Notes: generated by a model from the letters alone, not told the origin. Shown: positions 1-7,249, numbered from the stretch's first letter. The stretch is DNA of 11,237 bases from Candidatus Latescibacterota bacterium (GCA_022827165.1 JAJDTN010000068.1:1-11237), one strand, 5' to 3'. Numbers and translations: made by a program.

Positions 1-663
1 CTGGCCGACGAGGTCTGGGCCGGCGAGCCGGACGAGGGCGGCCTGCGGCGTACGAGCCGGGTCTCGCAATGGGGCCCTGACTTCCGCGACCTGATCGATC
101 ATCCCCGCATCCTTCCCTACCTGGTGGAATGGCTGGGGCCGAAGTTCCGCATCGACCACGACTACTGCATCTTCATGAGCCCCGGCACCTCCCGGGGCAG
201 CCTGCACGGCGGACCGGCGCCCCAGTCGGGGGAGGGCGACCACTGGTACCGCTACTACCCCGACGGCACGATCCGCAACGGCCTCACCGTCTTCACCTAC
301 AACCTGAGCGACTGCAATCCCGGCGACGGCGGCTTCGCCTGCATCCCGGGGAGCCACAAGACCAACCTGCGCTCCTCCGTTCCGCGGGAGGTGATGCGCT
401 TCGAGCGCCCCGCCCACTATGTGCGGCAGCCGCCGGCGAAGGCGGGGGACGTCCTCATCTTCACCGAAGCGCTGATCCACGGCACCCTCCCGTGGACCGC
501 CGCCCACGAACGCCGGGCCCTGCTCTACAAGTACAGCCCCGGCCACTCCGCCTGGAGCGACACCTGGTACGATCCCGCCGACTACCCGGGAGCGACGGAG
601 CAGCAGATCCGCATCATGGCGCCGCCCTCCGTGGGACGGCGGCCCGACTCGGTGCAGGCTTGA
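1..663 (+). CDS. Phytanoyl-CoA dioxygenase (PhyH) family protein, 5'-truncated
   Basis: The frame is open from the left edge to a TGA at 661-663, so the window holds the last 220 residues and the start lies outside. The fold family is recognisable from the GDGGFACIPGSHK block (about 325-363) and the segment GDVLIFTEALIHG followed by an RR pair. PhyH proteins are cupin-fold Fe(II)/2-oxoglutarate oxygenases, cytosolic, acting on varied small substrates. The distal iron histidine is most likely the CAC at 478-480, and the 2-oxoglutarate-binding arginine one of the pair at 511-516, 11-12 residues later, as usual in the family. The proximal motif is odd: where HxD is expected the protein reads LHGGP (His at 205, Gly at 208 and 211), and no HxD or HxE occurs anywhere before the distal histidine. 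The family call is firm; substrate and even reaction type (hydroxylase, halogenase-like or inactive) are open. The next gene lies on the same strand 158 nt downstream. Confidence 0.85.
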   Translation: MADEVWAGEPDEGGLRRTSRVSQWGPDFRDLIDHPRILPYLVEWLGPKFRIDHDYCIFMSPGTSRGSLHGGPAPQSGEGDHWYRYYPDGTIRNGLTVFTYNLSDCNPGDGGFACIPGSHKTNLRSSVPREVMRFERPAHYVRQPPAKAGDVLIFTEALIHGTLPWTAAHERRALLYKYSPGHSAWSDTWYDPADYPGATEQQIRIMAPPSVGRRPDSVQA

Positions 664-812
664 AGGGATTCCCCGACGGTATAGCGGTAGCGGACCCGCG
701 CGACACGGATCCGGAGCGCCGCTACAAGATGCTCCGCCGGGACGGGACGGTAAAGCGGAAGCCGGGCGTCGGCCCCCGCGACCACGCAGGTCTCTCGTTT
801 CCCATCGGCTGA
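660..812 (+). pseudogene. Possible remnant of an unidentified gene between PhyH and the FG-GAP gene
   Basis: Starting in the TTGA overlap at the PhyH stop, this frame reads about 50 codons to TGA at 810-812. It includes a protein-like stretch, DPRDTDPERRYKMLRR (about 696-743). The D-P-x-R-R-Y-K-M pattern resembles, from memory, a segment of glycoside-hydrolase-like propeller proteins, where it precedes a line about the reported item; I cannot verify that here. There is no good Shine-Dalgarno and no complete domain. It could be the trace of a deleted gene, a tiny coupled ORF or chance coding-like sequence in GC-rich DNA. The stop lies 9 nt before the FG-GAP start, in the same frame. Confidence 0.25.
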
Positions 813-821
813 GGATTCTCC

Positions 822-3533
822 ATGCCACCACACGACCACGTCTGGGTCACCCGCGGCTTCGAGGCCTTCCGCCGTGGGACCTTCGGCAACGCCGGCCAGA
901 ACCTCTACGTCTCGCGCGCCGGCGTGCTGCAGCGCATCCATCACCTCGACCTCGACCGCGACGGCTACGTGGACCTCGTGTTCTGCAACGCCCAGGTGCA
1001 CATGGAGGCGCCGCCCGCCTACGTCTATCACGACGTCTTCGGCGAATGCCGCCTCACCGAGCTGCCCGCCGGCGGCAGCCCGACCGCGGCGGTGGCCGAC
1101 ATCAGCGGCGACGGCTACGCCGACCTGATCATCGGCAACGAGAAGAGCGGCAACGCCGGGCGCCTGAACGCCAACATCTACTTCGGCTCGCCGGAGGGGT
1201 TGAGCGAGCGCTACCAGACCCTGGTCCCCGCCCACAAGTGCACCTCGGTGGCCGCCGGCGACTTCGACGGCGACGGACGGGTGGACCTGGCCTTCCTGAC
1301 CGAGGGCCGCGTGCGCCTTTACCTGCAGACGGAGTTGGGCATCGAGGCCAAGAGATATGTCGACACCGAGATCGAGGGGGTGCAGCTCGGGGCCGCCGAC
1401 CTGGACGGCGACGGCTGCGACGAGCTGATCGTCACCGCCGACGACGGGCCGCCCCGCATCTACTGGGGCGGCGAGGGCGGGATCGACCCCGGCCGCTGCA
1501 CGGAGGTGCCGGCCCCCGAGGGCTGGGAGCCGTCGGGCCTGGCCGAGACCGAGCTGCTCTCCGAGGAGGAGCGGGTGGGGCCGGTGGCGCCGCTGGCCCT
1601 GGCCCTCCGGATCGCCGGCGAGCGGCTGCTCTTCGTGGCCGGCGGTCCCTCCCAGTTCCTGGTGCCCGTCAACGGCGACCGCTCCTTCGGCCAGCCCCGG
1701 GCCTTCGCCTGCCGCAACGCCCTCTCCGTGGCCGCCGGCGACTTCGACGGCGACGGACTGCTCGACCTCGCCTTCGCCTGCCGCGACGTGGACGGCGGCG
1801 ACGAGTGCAGCTGGATCTACTTCGGCGGCGAGGACGGGTTCTCCGAAGACGCCCGCCTGGCGGTGCCCAGCCACCGCGCCTGCGACGCGGTCCTGGCCGA
1901 CCTGAGCGGCGACGGCGCCTGCGACCTGGTGATCTGCCAGCAGCGCACGGCCCGGCTCTTCAGCGTCGACTCCCTGGCCTTCGCCGGCGGCGCCCGCCGC
2001 CTCGGCGAGCCGGTGCGGCTGGCCGCCCACGGCGCCCGTCGGGTGCTGGCGGCGCGGTTCTCCGACGATCCCCTGCCCCAGGTGGTCTTCGCCAACGCCG
2101 AGGGCCGGCGCGCCGACCAGGGCGTGGACAGCTACCTCTACTACGGCGGGCCGGACGGGTTCTCGCCCGAGAGCCGCGCGGAACTGCGCAGCCCGGGCAC
2201 CGCCGGGGCCCTGGCCTGCGACATCGACGACGACGGCTGGGCGGACCTGCTGTTCATCAACAGCTGGGAGAACGCCATCCATCTCGACGCCGGCTCCTAC
2301 CTCTACCGCGGCGGACCGGAGGGCTTCCGCAACGAGCCCGACCTCGTCATCCCCACGCGCTACGGCTGGTTCGCCGCCACGGCCGACCTCGACCGCGACG
2401 GCTGCCTCGACCTCGTGGTCTCCCACTTCCACCGGCCGGAGATCAACATCTACCGCGGGGCTCCCGGCGGCTTCGACCTGGACTCGCCCGAGGTGTTCAC
2501 CGTGCTGGATGGCCCCGGCGACTACATCCCGCCCCGACGGCTGGCCCTGGCCGACTTCGACCGCGACGGGTGGCTGGACCTGGTCATCTCCGGCACCGGC
2601 CTGAACCGCCTGGTGATCCTGCGCGGCGGCCCCGACGGGTTCAGCCCCGAGCGGCGGTGGACGCTGCCCACCTCCAACATCTCCGGTTACCCCGTGGCCC
2701 ACGACCTCACCGGCAACGGCTGGCCCGACCTCCTTCTCGGCGGCGGCAAGCCGACCTTCGGCCAGCCCCACGACTCGTACAACCACATCTTCTGGAACGG
2801 TCCGGAGGGCCTGCGCGCCGACCGCCAGACGCAGCTGCCCTGCAACACCGGGCACCGGGTGGCGGTGGCCGACTTCAACGGCGACGGCGTCCCCGACCTG
2901 CTTTGCTGCGGCTACACGAGCACCGTCGAGCGCGACATCGACGCCCTCATCTACTGGGGCAACCGCGAGACCGGCTTCCGCCCCGGCGACTTCACTCGGC
3001 TCCGGGCCCACTCCTCGGCCGGCTGCCTGGCGGCCGACTTCAACGGCAACGGCTACGTCGACATCGCCATCGCCAACCACAAGACCTTCGGCGATCACTT
3101 GGGCGAGTCCTTCGTCTACTGGAACGGCCCGGAGGGTTTCTCCGAGGAGCGCTGCACCCGCCTGCCCACGTCGGGACCCCACGACCTCGCCTTCGCCCAG
3201 ACCCGCAACATGACCGACAACTCCGAGCAGGAGTACTACGTCTCCGAGCCGCATCACCTGCCCGAGGGGGCGCGGGTGCGGCGCCTCGACTGGGAGGCGG
3301 AGCTGGGGCCGAAGACCTGGGTGCGGGCCCAGCTGCGCAGCGCCCCGTCGCCGGAGGGGCTGGAGGCGGCGCCGTGGACCAGCGGCGGAGAGGAGGAGTG
3401 GCTGGAACGGGGGGAGGCGGTGCCGCCGGGTGCGACTCAGGGACGGTGGATCCAGTACCGGCTGGCCCTCGGGGCGGTCAGCGGCGGCTGCACCCCGAGG
3501 GTGACAGAGGTGCGGGTCGAGCACGGGAGCTGA
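822..3533 (+). CDS. FG-GAP/VCBS repeat protein, probable double beta-propeller
   Basis: This 903-residue protein carries twelve Asp-rich calcium-loop motifs of the type DFDGDGxxDL, starting near residues 43, 93, 147, 193, 307, 360, 467, 522, 578, 628, 684 and 739. These alternate with GGPEGF-like turns, the hallmark of FG-GAP/VCBS blades (integrin-alpha-like propellers). The two double-length gaps hold decayed blades: about 262-275, and about 412-425 with RFSDDPLPQVVF in place of the motif. That makes 14 blades. Residues about 815-903 form a separate C-terminal module (RLDWEAEL ... GRWIQYR ... VTEVRVE), likely a beta-sandwich. The ATG at 822 has GAGGA at 812-816 and an in-frame TGA at 810-812, so no longer N-terminus is possible. 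No signal peptide or membrane segment is visible, which is unusual because such proteins are normally exported. The role is unknown; carbohydrate or protein binding is an inference from the fold. Confidence 0.88.
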   Translation: MPPHDHVWVTRGFEAFRRGTFGNAGQNLYVSRAGVLQRIHHLDLDRDGYVDLVFCNAQVHMEAPPAYVYHDVFGECRLTELPAGGSPTAAVADISGDGYADLIIGNEKSGNAGRLNANIYFGSPEGLSERYQTLVPAHKCTSVAAGDFDGDGRVDLAFLTEGRVRLYLQTELGIEAKRYVDTEIEGVQLGAADLDGDGCDELIVTADDGPPRIYWGGEGGIDPGRCTEVPAPEGWEPSGLAETELLSEEERVGPVAPLALALRIAGERLLFVAGGPSQFLVPVNGDRSFGQPRAFACRNALSVAAGDFDGDGLLDLAFACRDVDGGDECSWIYFGGEDGFSEDARLAVPSHRACDAVLADLSGDGACDLVICQQRTARLFSVDSLAFAGGARRLGEPVRLAAHGARRVLAARFSDDPLPQVVFANAEGRRADQGVDSYLYYGGPDGFSPESRAELRSPGTAGALACDIDDDGWADLLFINSWENAIHLDAGSYLYRGGPEGFRNEPDLVIPTRYGWFAATADLDRDGCLDLVVSHFHRPEINIYRGAPGGFDLDSPEVFTVLDGPGDYIPPRRLALADFDRDGWLDLVISGTGLNRLVILRGGPDGFSPERRWTLPTSNISGYPVAHDLTGNGWPDLLLGGGKPTFGQPHDSYNHIFWNGPEGLRADRQTQLPCNTGHRVAVADFNGDGVPDLLCCGYTSTVERDIDALIYWGNRETGFRPGDFTRLRAHSSAGCLAADFNGNGYVDIAIANHKTFGDHLGESFVYWNGPEGFSEERCTRLPTSGPHDLAFAQTRNMTDNSEQEYYVSEPHHLPEGARVRRLDWEAELGPKTWVRAQLRSAPSPEGLEAAPWTSGGEEEWLERGEAVPPGATQGRWIQYRLALGAVSGGCTPRVTEVRVEHGS

Positions 3534-3544
3534 GAGCCGGCCCG

Positions 3545-3566
3545 GGCAGGATGCCGCGCGCCTGCC
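3545..3566. terminator. Weak hairpin between convergent genes
   Basis: GGCAGG (3545-3550) and CCTGCC (3561-3566) can form a 6-bp stem around a 10-nt GC-rich loop, in the 36-nt gap between the convergent FG-GAP and propeller genes. There is no T-run on either strand, so it is not a textbook intrinsic terminator. It may still act bidirectionally or be incidental. Confidence 0.25.
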
Positions 3567-3569
3567 GCT

Positions 3570-4733
3570 TCAGATCACTCCCGACAGATCCGCCACGAAG
3601 AGCTGGCGCACGCCCTCCGGGGACGCCTGGAAGCAGACCTTGCGGTAGTCGCGGCTCCAGACCGGGTGGCCGTCCAGGCGCAGGGGCCGCTGCTCCAGGG
3701 AGCGCTGGTCGATGGTCGGGAGGGCGCACAGGCCGCGCTGCTCCTGCGCGTGGAGGTCGGCCAGGCGCAGCACCACCTCCTGCCCGCCGTTGCCGGCGAG
3801 ATAGTCCGTGATCAGCCAGCGGCCGGAGGGCTCCACGCTCGGGTGGCCGCCGCCCTCCAGGGTGTGGCTCAGCAGCCGGCGGCCGGTGCCGTCGCGGTTC
3901 ACCTGGCAGTAGCGGATCCCGTCCTCCTCCTCCACGTTGCGCACCAGGCGATCGCCGTCGCCGTGCCAGTTCGGATGCCCTCCCCCGGCGTTCCAGGGGG
4001 AGTCGAAGGGCAGGAAGCGGAGGTTGCCGCCGTCGGGGTCCATGGCGAAGGTGGCCGGGTTCCGGCCCCCGGAGCCGTCCGGAAAGAGACAGCGCAGGAC
4101 CTGCATGATGCCGGTGCCCTGGCGGTTGAACTTGGAGTGCCAGAAGTAGAAGGTGCCGTCCTCCCGGGGCAGCGGGCGCGGCAGGTGGGCGGCGGCCTCG
4201 GCCAGGCTCAACAGCAGGGTGCGCTCGCCGGTGGCCAGGTCGGTGCGCCAGATGCCCTCGTCCTCGGCGGCGCCGGGCGGCAGCAGGCGGGGCCGGGCGG
4301 AGGCGGCGCAGGGCACGCCGTACCCCGGCTGGGTGGCGTCGAGCAGTTCCAGCGGAAAACCGATGACGCAGGACTCGTCAGGGGAAATGTGGTACATCGG
4401 CCCGGCGAAGACGGTGCTCTGCCCGGTGGCGAGATCGATGCGCACGCAGCGGGCCTCGCCGTCGACGACGTCGTTGGTGTAGAGGTGGCGGTCGGTGGCT
4501 CCCCAGTTGAGCAGGGCCCCGGTCTGGAACCCCCAGCAACGGGTGGTGTACACCGTGCGGATCGCCTGCTCCCGCAGGTCGATGACGCAGACCTGCGCCG
4601 TGTCGCCCAGGACCGCCGTCCGGTCCTCGAAGGGCAGGCGGGTCACGGCGAGGTAGCGCTGGGAAGGGCTGAAGGGGCAGACGTCGTAGTAGGTGTGGAC
4701 GTACGGCGCGTCCCTCGGTGTCACCCGCGTCAC
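3570..4733 (-). CDS. PD40/TolB-like beta-propeller protein, oligogalacturonate-lyase-like
   Basis: From GTG at 4731-4733 this encodes 387 residues ending at TGA 3570-3572. It has several WD40-like PD40 blades, visible as CPFSPSQRYLAV (19-30), HISPDESCVIGF (115-126), GGHPNWHGDGDRLVRN (251-266), GGHPSVEPSGRWLITDY (295-311) and GHPVWSRDYRKVCF (355-368). Repeated GHP elements and overall length resemble the oligogalacturonate lyase (PL22) propeller group, whose histidines bind metal; lyase activity is not shown by this sequence. GAGG lies 5 nt before the GTG. However, the same frame upstream is stop-free and reads convincingly as protein (RYHFEPFRPGSFEVPV, 4728-4775) back to the aminotransferase stop, where only a CTG at 4818-4820 could start it. 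The true N-terminus may therefore be up to 29 residues longer. It is the last gene of a leftward operon after the oxidoreductase and aminotransferase. No signal peptide is seen, so it is probably cytoplasmic. Confidence 0.75.
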   Translation of the reverse strand: MTRVTPRDAPYVHTYYDVCPFSPSQRYLAVTRLPFEDRTAVLGDTAQVCVIDLREQAIRTVYTTRCWGFQTGALLNWGATDRHLYTNDVVDGEARCVRIDLATGQSTVFAGPMYHISPDESCVIGFPLELLDATQPGYGVPCAASARPRLLPPGAAEDEGIWRTDLATGERTLLLSLAEAAAHLPRPLPREDGTFYFWHSKFNRQGTGIMQVLRCLFPDGSGGRNPATFAMDPDGGNLRFLPFDSPWNAGGGHPNWHGDGDRLVRNVEEEDGIRYCQVNRDGTGRRLLSHTLEGGGHPSVEPSGRWLITDYLAGNGGQEVVLRLADLHAQEQRGLCALPTIDQRSLEQRPLRLDGHPVWSRDYRKVCFQASPEGVRQLFVADLSGVI

Positions 4734-4816
4734 GGGGACCTCGAAGGAGCCGGGGCGGAAGGGCTCGAAGTGGTAGCGGGAGCCTCCCGCGGGGCCGCCC
4801 CTCTCTACCTGACGGG

Positions 4817-5755
4817 TCAGGGGGTCCAGGTCCCGGCCAGCCCGGCGTACTCCCGGGCCTGGCCGGCGATGTCGACGCCCACCTCGGCGGACCAGGCGTC
4901 GAGGAGCTGTCCGTACACGGGGCCGGGCCGGCCGTTGCCGATGGGGCGGAAGTCGAAGCGCGTCACCGGCAGCATGCAGATCGTCGTGCTCGTGAACCAG
5001 GCCTCGTCGGCGCCGCGCACGTCGTACGGCTCCAGGTCGGCCTCGACCACGGGACGGCCGAGCTTCTCCGCCAGCTCCATGCAGGCGGCCCGGGAGACGC
5101 CGCGCAGGATGTCGTGGGGATGGGGCGTCAGGATCTGCCCGTCCTTGACCATGAAGAAGTTGTTCCCCGTGCCCTCGGTGACGAAGCCGCGCTCGTCGGT
5201 GAGCAGGGCCATGGCGCCCTCCTCCATGCGGCTCACCTGCAGGTCGGCGCGCTTGTAGAAGATTCGGCTGCGGCTCTTCACCTTGGGGTCGATGTAGCGC
5301 GCCGGCACCGACTGCTGCTGGGGGACGATGAAGTGGGCCCCCGACTCGTACTTCCCGGCCATGCCGCCGATGTGGCGCACCAGGGGAATGACGTTGATCG
5401 TCACGATGGGACTCTCCCCCTCGGGCACCAGCTCGGCGTAGAGCCCCAGGGCGCCGCGCGTGACGTCGTGCATGATCTGGAAGTCGTAGTCGCCGAGGGC
5501 CTCGCGGTTGCGCTCGATGGTGGCGTACGTGGCCTCCTCCATCTCGTCGATGGTCATCTCCAGGTCGATCTCGGCGTAGTCGATGGAGGCGTAGAGGCGC
5601 TCGAGGTGGTCGCGCAGGCGGTAGGGTTTCTGCCCGAAGGAGCGCGTCATCTCGAAGACCATGTCGCCGTACATCAGGGCCGAGTCGAAGATGGAGATGC
5701 GGGCTTCGCTCTCGGGGATGAACTCCCCGTTGAAGTAGACCCGGCGGCTCGACAT
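4817..5755 (-). CDS. PLP-dependent aminotransferase class IV (fold type IV)
   Basis: The 312-residue product matches the family that contains branched-chain and D-amino-acid aminotransferases and aminodeoxychorismate lyase. Visible landmarks are VYFNGEFIP at the N-terminus, DSALMYGDMVFE (24-35), RLRDHLERL (46-54), the probable PLP-binding Lys160 in VKSRSRIFY, FVTEGTGNNFF (191-201) with Glu194 expected near the pyridine nitrogen, ILRGVSR (217-223) and TSTTICMLPV (255-264) for phosphate binding. Length is typical. The ATG at 5755 is chosen because GGGGAGG (5762-5768) sits 6 nt upstream; the ATG two codons earlier abuts it. It lies 56 nt after the oxidoreductase stop and directly before the propeller gene, so it is probably co-transcribed. 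The amino donor and acceptor cannot be told from sequence. The K-x-R-S-R active-site signature suggests a subgroup distinct from IlvE. Confidence 0.9.
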   Translation of the reverse strand: MSSRRVYFNGEFIPESEARISIFDSALMYGDMVFEMTRSFGQKPYRLRDHLERLYASIDYAEIDLEMTIDEMEEATYATIERNREALGDYDFQIMHDVTRGALGLYAELVPEGESPIVTINVIPLVRHIGGMAGKYESGAHFIVPQQQSVPARYIDPKVKSRSRIFYKRADLQVSRMEEGAMALLTDERGFVTEGTGNNFFMVKDGQILTPHPHDILRGVSRAACMELAEKLGRPVVEADLEPYDVRGADEAWFTSTTICMLPVTRFDFRPIGNGRPGPVYGQLLDAWSAEVGVDIAGQAREYAGLAGTWTP

Positions 5756-5761
5756 GAACAT

Positions 5762-5768
5762 CCTCCCC
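5762..5768 (-). promoter_or_regulatory. Shine-Dalgarno of the aminotransferase gene
   Basis: Read on the minus strand this is GGGGAGG. It is 6 nt from the ATG at 5755 and touches the upstream ATG at 5761, which decides the start in favour of 5755 (protein beginning MSSRRVYF). Confidence 0.75.
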
Positions 5769-5811
5769 TTTGCGTGGATCTCCCGGCCGGCGCCGGGACG
5801 TGGACCCGCGG

Positions 5812-6804
5812 TCAGCCGCGGATCCCTCTCATGAGCGTCTCCTGCACCAGTAGCTCGTGCTCGTACGGCCGGTCCGGCTCCTGGTCGCCGGCGATCGTCG
5901 CCAGGAAGGCGGCCAGCTCCGCGTCGTAGCAGCTCTGGCGGTCGCGGCCCTCGACCTCGAGGAGCTGCTCGCCCTTGCGGTAACCGCCACGGTCCTCGTC
6001 CAGACAGAGCCGCACGGTGTGGGCTGGCTCGAAAGGCTCCACGATGATGGCGCTTCCCTTGGTGCCGTAGACCTCGAAGCGGCGCGCCATGGGCGCCGTC
6101 TCCATGGCGGCGATGTCGACGATCGCCATGGCCCGGTCGAACTCGTAGACCCCGAGGGTGTTGTCGCTGAAGGCGGGGACCTGCCCCGTGTCGTTGCGCA
6201 GGAAGGCGGTGACCCGCGTGGGCCGGCCCAGCATCCACACGATCAGGTCGAGCATGTGGCCGGCGAGGTCGTAGTGGACGCCGCCGGCGTGGGCCTCGGC
6301 GATGCGCTCGCGGGCCTCGGCGGGGACGCTGGTCGACATGTGGGCGCGCACGGCGAAGACGTCGCCGAGAAACCCCGAACGCGCCCACTCCATCACCTGG
6401 GCGAAGACCGGGTTGTAGCGCAGCATGTACCCCATCTGCACGAGCAGGCCCCGCTCGCGGGCGCGGCTGAGGACGCGCTCCCACTGCCCGTAGTCGTCTC
6501 CGGCGGGCTTGTCGTACCACACGTGCTTGCCCGCGGCGACGATCTGCTCGGTCTGGTCGAGACTCTGCGAGTTGCGCCCCTCCGAGGCGACGGCGGCGAT
6601 GCTGTCGTCGCCGAGCATTTCCTCGGCGGTTTCGTACCAATGCAGGCCCTCGTACACGGGGTCGTCAGCGGCCCGGCGGCGCCCCTCGGCGTCGGGCTCG
6701 CAGATGCCGGCCACCTCGACGCCCGGGTTGCTCCTCATGGAGCGCATCTTGCCCGCGGCGTGGCCGTGGCCGGTGCCCAGTTGGGCCATGCGCACTCTGT
6801 TCAT
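5812..6804 (-). CDS. Gfo/Idh/MocA-family NAD(P)-dependent oxidoreductase
   Basis: The 330-residue product starts with a Rossmann fold: MAQLGTGHGHAAGK (6-19) holds the GxGxxG-like dinucleotide loop, and GICEP (33-37) ends the second strand. The usual EKP motif appears as DKP (98-100, in WYDKPAG); this lysine is expected to be catalytic. HYDLAGHMLDLIVWMLG (177-193) corresponds to the conserved helix with the catalytic histidine, probably His183. The C-terminal part (about 195-290) is the family's beta-sheet domain, including RRFEVYGTKGSAII. Family members oxidise or reduce sugars, inositols and related polyols in the cytosol. ATG at 6804 is preceded by AAGGGAG about 9 nt upstream; an alternative ATG at 6789 would remove five residues and leave no good ribosome site. 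It is the first gene of the leftward operon. Substrate unknown. Confidence 0.9.
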   Translation of the reverse strand: MNRVRMAQLGTGHGHAAGKMRSMRSNPGVEVAGICEPDAEGRRRAADDPVYEGLHWYETAEEMLGDDSIAAVASEGRNSQSLDQTEQIVAAGKHVWYDKPAGDDYGQWERVLSRARERGLLVQMGYMLRYNPVFAQVMEWARSGFLGDVFAVRAHMSTSVPAEARERIAEAHAGGVHYDLAGHMLDLIVWMLGRPTRVTAFLRNDTGQVPAFSDNTLGVYEFDRAMAIVDIAAMETAPMARRFEVYGTKGSAIIVEPFEPAHTVRLCLDEDRGGYRKGEQLLEVEGRDRQSCYDAELAAFLATIAGDQEPDRPYEHELLVQETLMRGIRG

Positions 6805-6840
6805 CGATCTGTTCTCCCTTGCGATCCTGAAGCGGGCAAG

Positions 6841-6867
6841 AGTATCCCGGGGCGGGCGGGCGTGCAA
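6841..6867 (-). promoter_or_regulatory. Possible promoter of the oxidoreductase operon
   Basis: On the minus strand TTGCAC (6862-6867) and GATACT (6841-6846) are separated by 15 nt, about 37 nt before the start codon at 6804. Both match sigma-70 boxes only partly and the spacer is short, so this is a weak candidate. It would fire divergently from the antitoxin promoter. Confidence 0.25.
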
Positions 6868-6892
6868 GGACCGCACTCCGGGACGACCGGGG

Positions 6893-6923
6893 TTGACCCT
6901 TTGACTCGGAGGCCCATTATAGA
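6893..6923 (+). promoter_or_regulatory. Candidate promoter for the Phd/PIN operon
   Basis: TTGACC (6893-6898) is followed by the AT-rich block CATTATAGATT (6915-6925). This offers a -10 element as CATTAT (spacer 16) or TATAGA (6918-6923, spacer 19). It is the most AT-rich point in the divergent 163-nt gap and lies about 45 nt before the antitoxin ATG. Phd-type antitoxins usually bind their own promoter, so an operator may overlap it; no clear palindrome was found. Confidence 0.4.
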
Positions 6924-6967
6924 TTCTGCTGTCCGCAGCCGACCCCGCAACATGAGGAGCACCGACC

Positions 6968-7249
6968 ATGGAACTGACGTTGAAGGAAGCGGAGGCCCGT
7001 CTCTCCGAGCTGGTTTCCGCTGCTCAGAACGGACAGCGGGTCGTCATCACCACGAACGGCGAGCCGGCCGTTCAACTCGTGCGCTGTGAACGAAAGCAGC
7101 GTCGCGGTTTTGACTGGGACCGGCTGAACGCCAACCGTCGCCGCCTCGGGATCAAGGACGCCCCGCCGGAAGAGGTGGAGGCGATGATGGCGGCCTTCCA
7201 CGACTCCGCCCTCAGCCGCCGCGTGCTGGGACTTGAGGACGAGGAATAG
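6968..7249 (+). CDS. Phd/YefM-type antitoxin, copy 1
   Basis: A 93-residue protein of the type II antitoxin Phd/YefM fold. The N-terminal part MELTLKEAEARLSELVSAAQ with GQRVVITTNGEPAVQLV (22-38) is the standard DNA-binding domain. The C-terminal half (FDWDRLNANRRRLG ... FHDSALSRRVLGLEDEE) is the toxin-neutralising tail. GAGGAG (6954-6959) stands 8 nt before the ATG. The PIN toxin begins 14 nt after the stop, the normal antitoxin-first order. Copies at 8160-8452 and 8518-8790 are clear paralogues; all three share an identical 18-nt stretch (7112-7129 here) encoding DWDRLN. Confidence 0.92.
   Translation: MELTLKEAEARLSELVSAAQNGQRVVITTNGEPAVQLVRCERKQRRGFDWDRLNANRRRLGIKDAPPEEVEAMMAAFHDSALSRRVLGLEDEE

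Noticed and set aside
582..3524. A 980-codon open frame on the minus strand, opposite the FG-GAP gene, with many VAVEVG-like repeats.
   Set aside because: It is the antisense image of the repeated DFDGDG codons in GC-rich DNA. It has no domain, its repeats follow the sense-strand blades, and the + strand gene has a ribosome site and a recognisable fold.
1046..3811. A 921-codon + strand open frame rich in Arg, Pro and Gly overlapping the FG-GAP gene.
   Set aside because: It is a frame-shifted shadow with low-complexity composition typical of high-GC third-position bias, and it has no recognisable domain.
5756..6640. In-frame upstream extension of the aminotransferase to 607 residues.
   Set aside because: The extra part is an Arg-rich shadow of the oxidoreductase gene; the strong Shine-Dalgarno at 5762-5768 and the conserved N-terminus fix the start at 5755.
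6805..6969. N-terminal extension of the oxidoreductase by about 55 residues.
   Set aside because: It would run into the divergent promoter and antitoxin start region, lacks conservation-like character, and the Rossmann fold begins right after the ATG at 6804.
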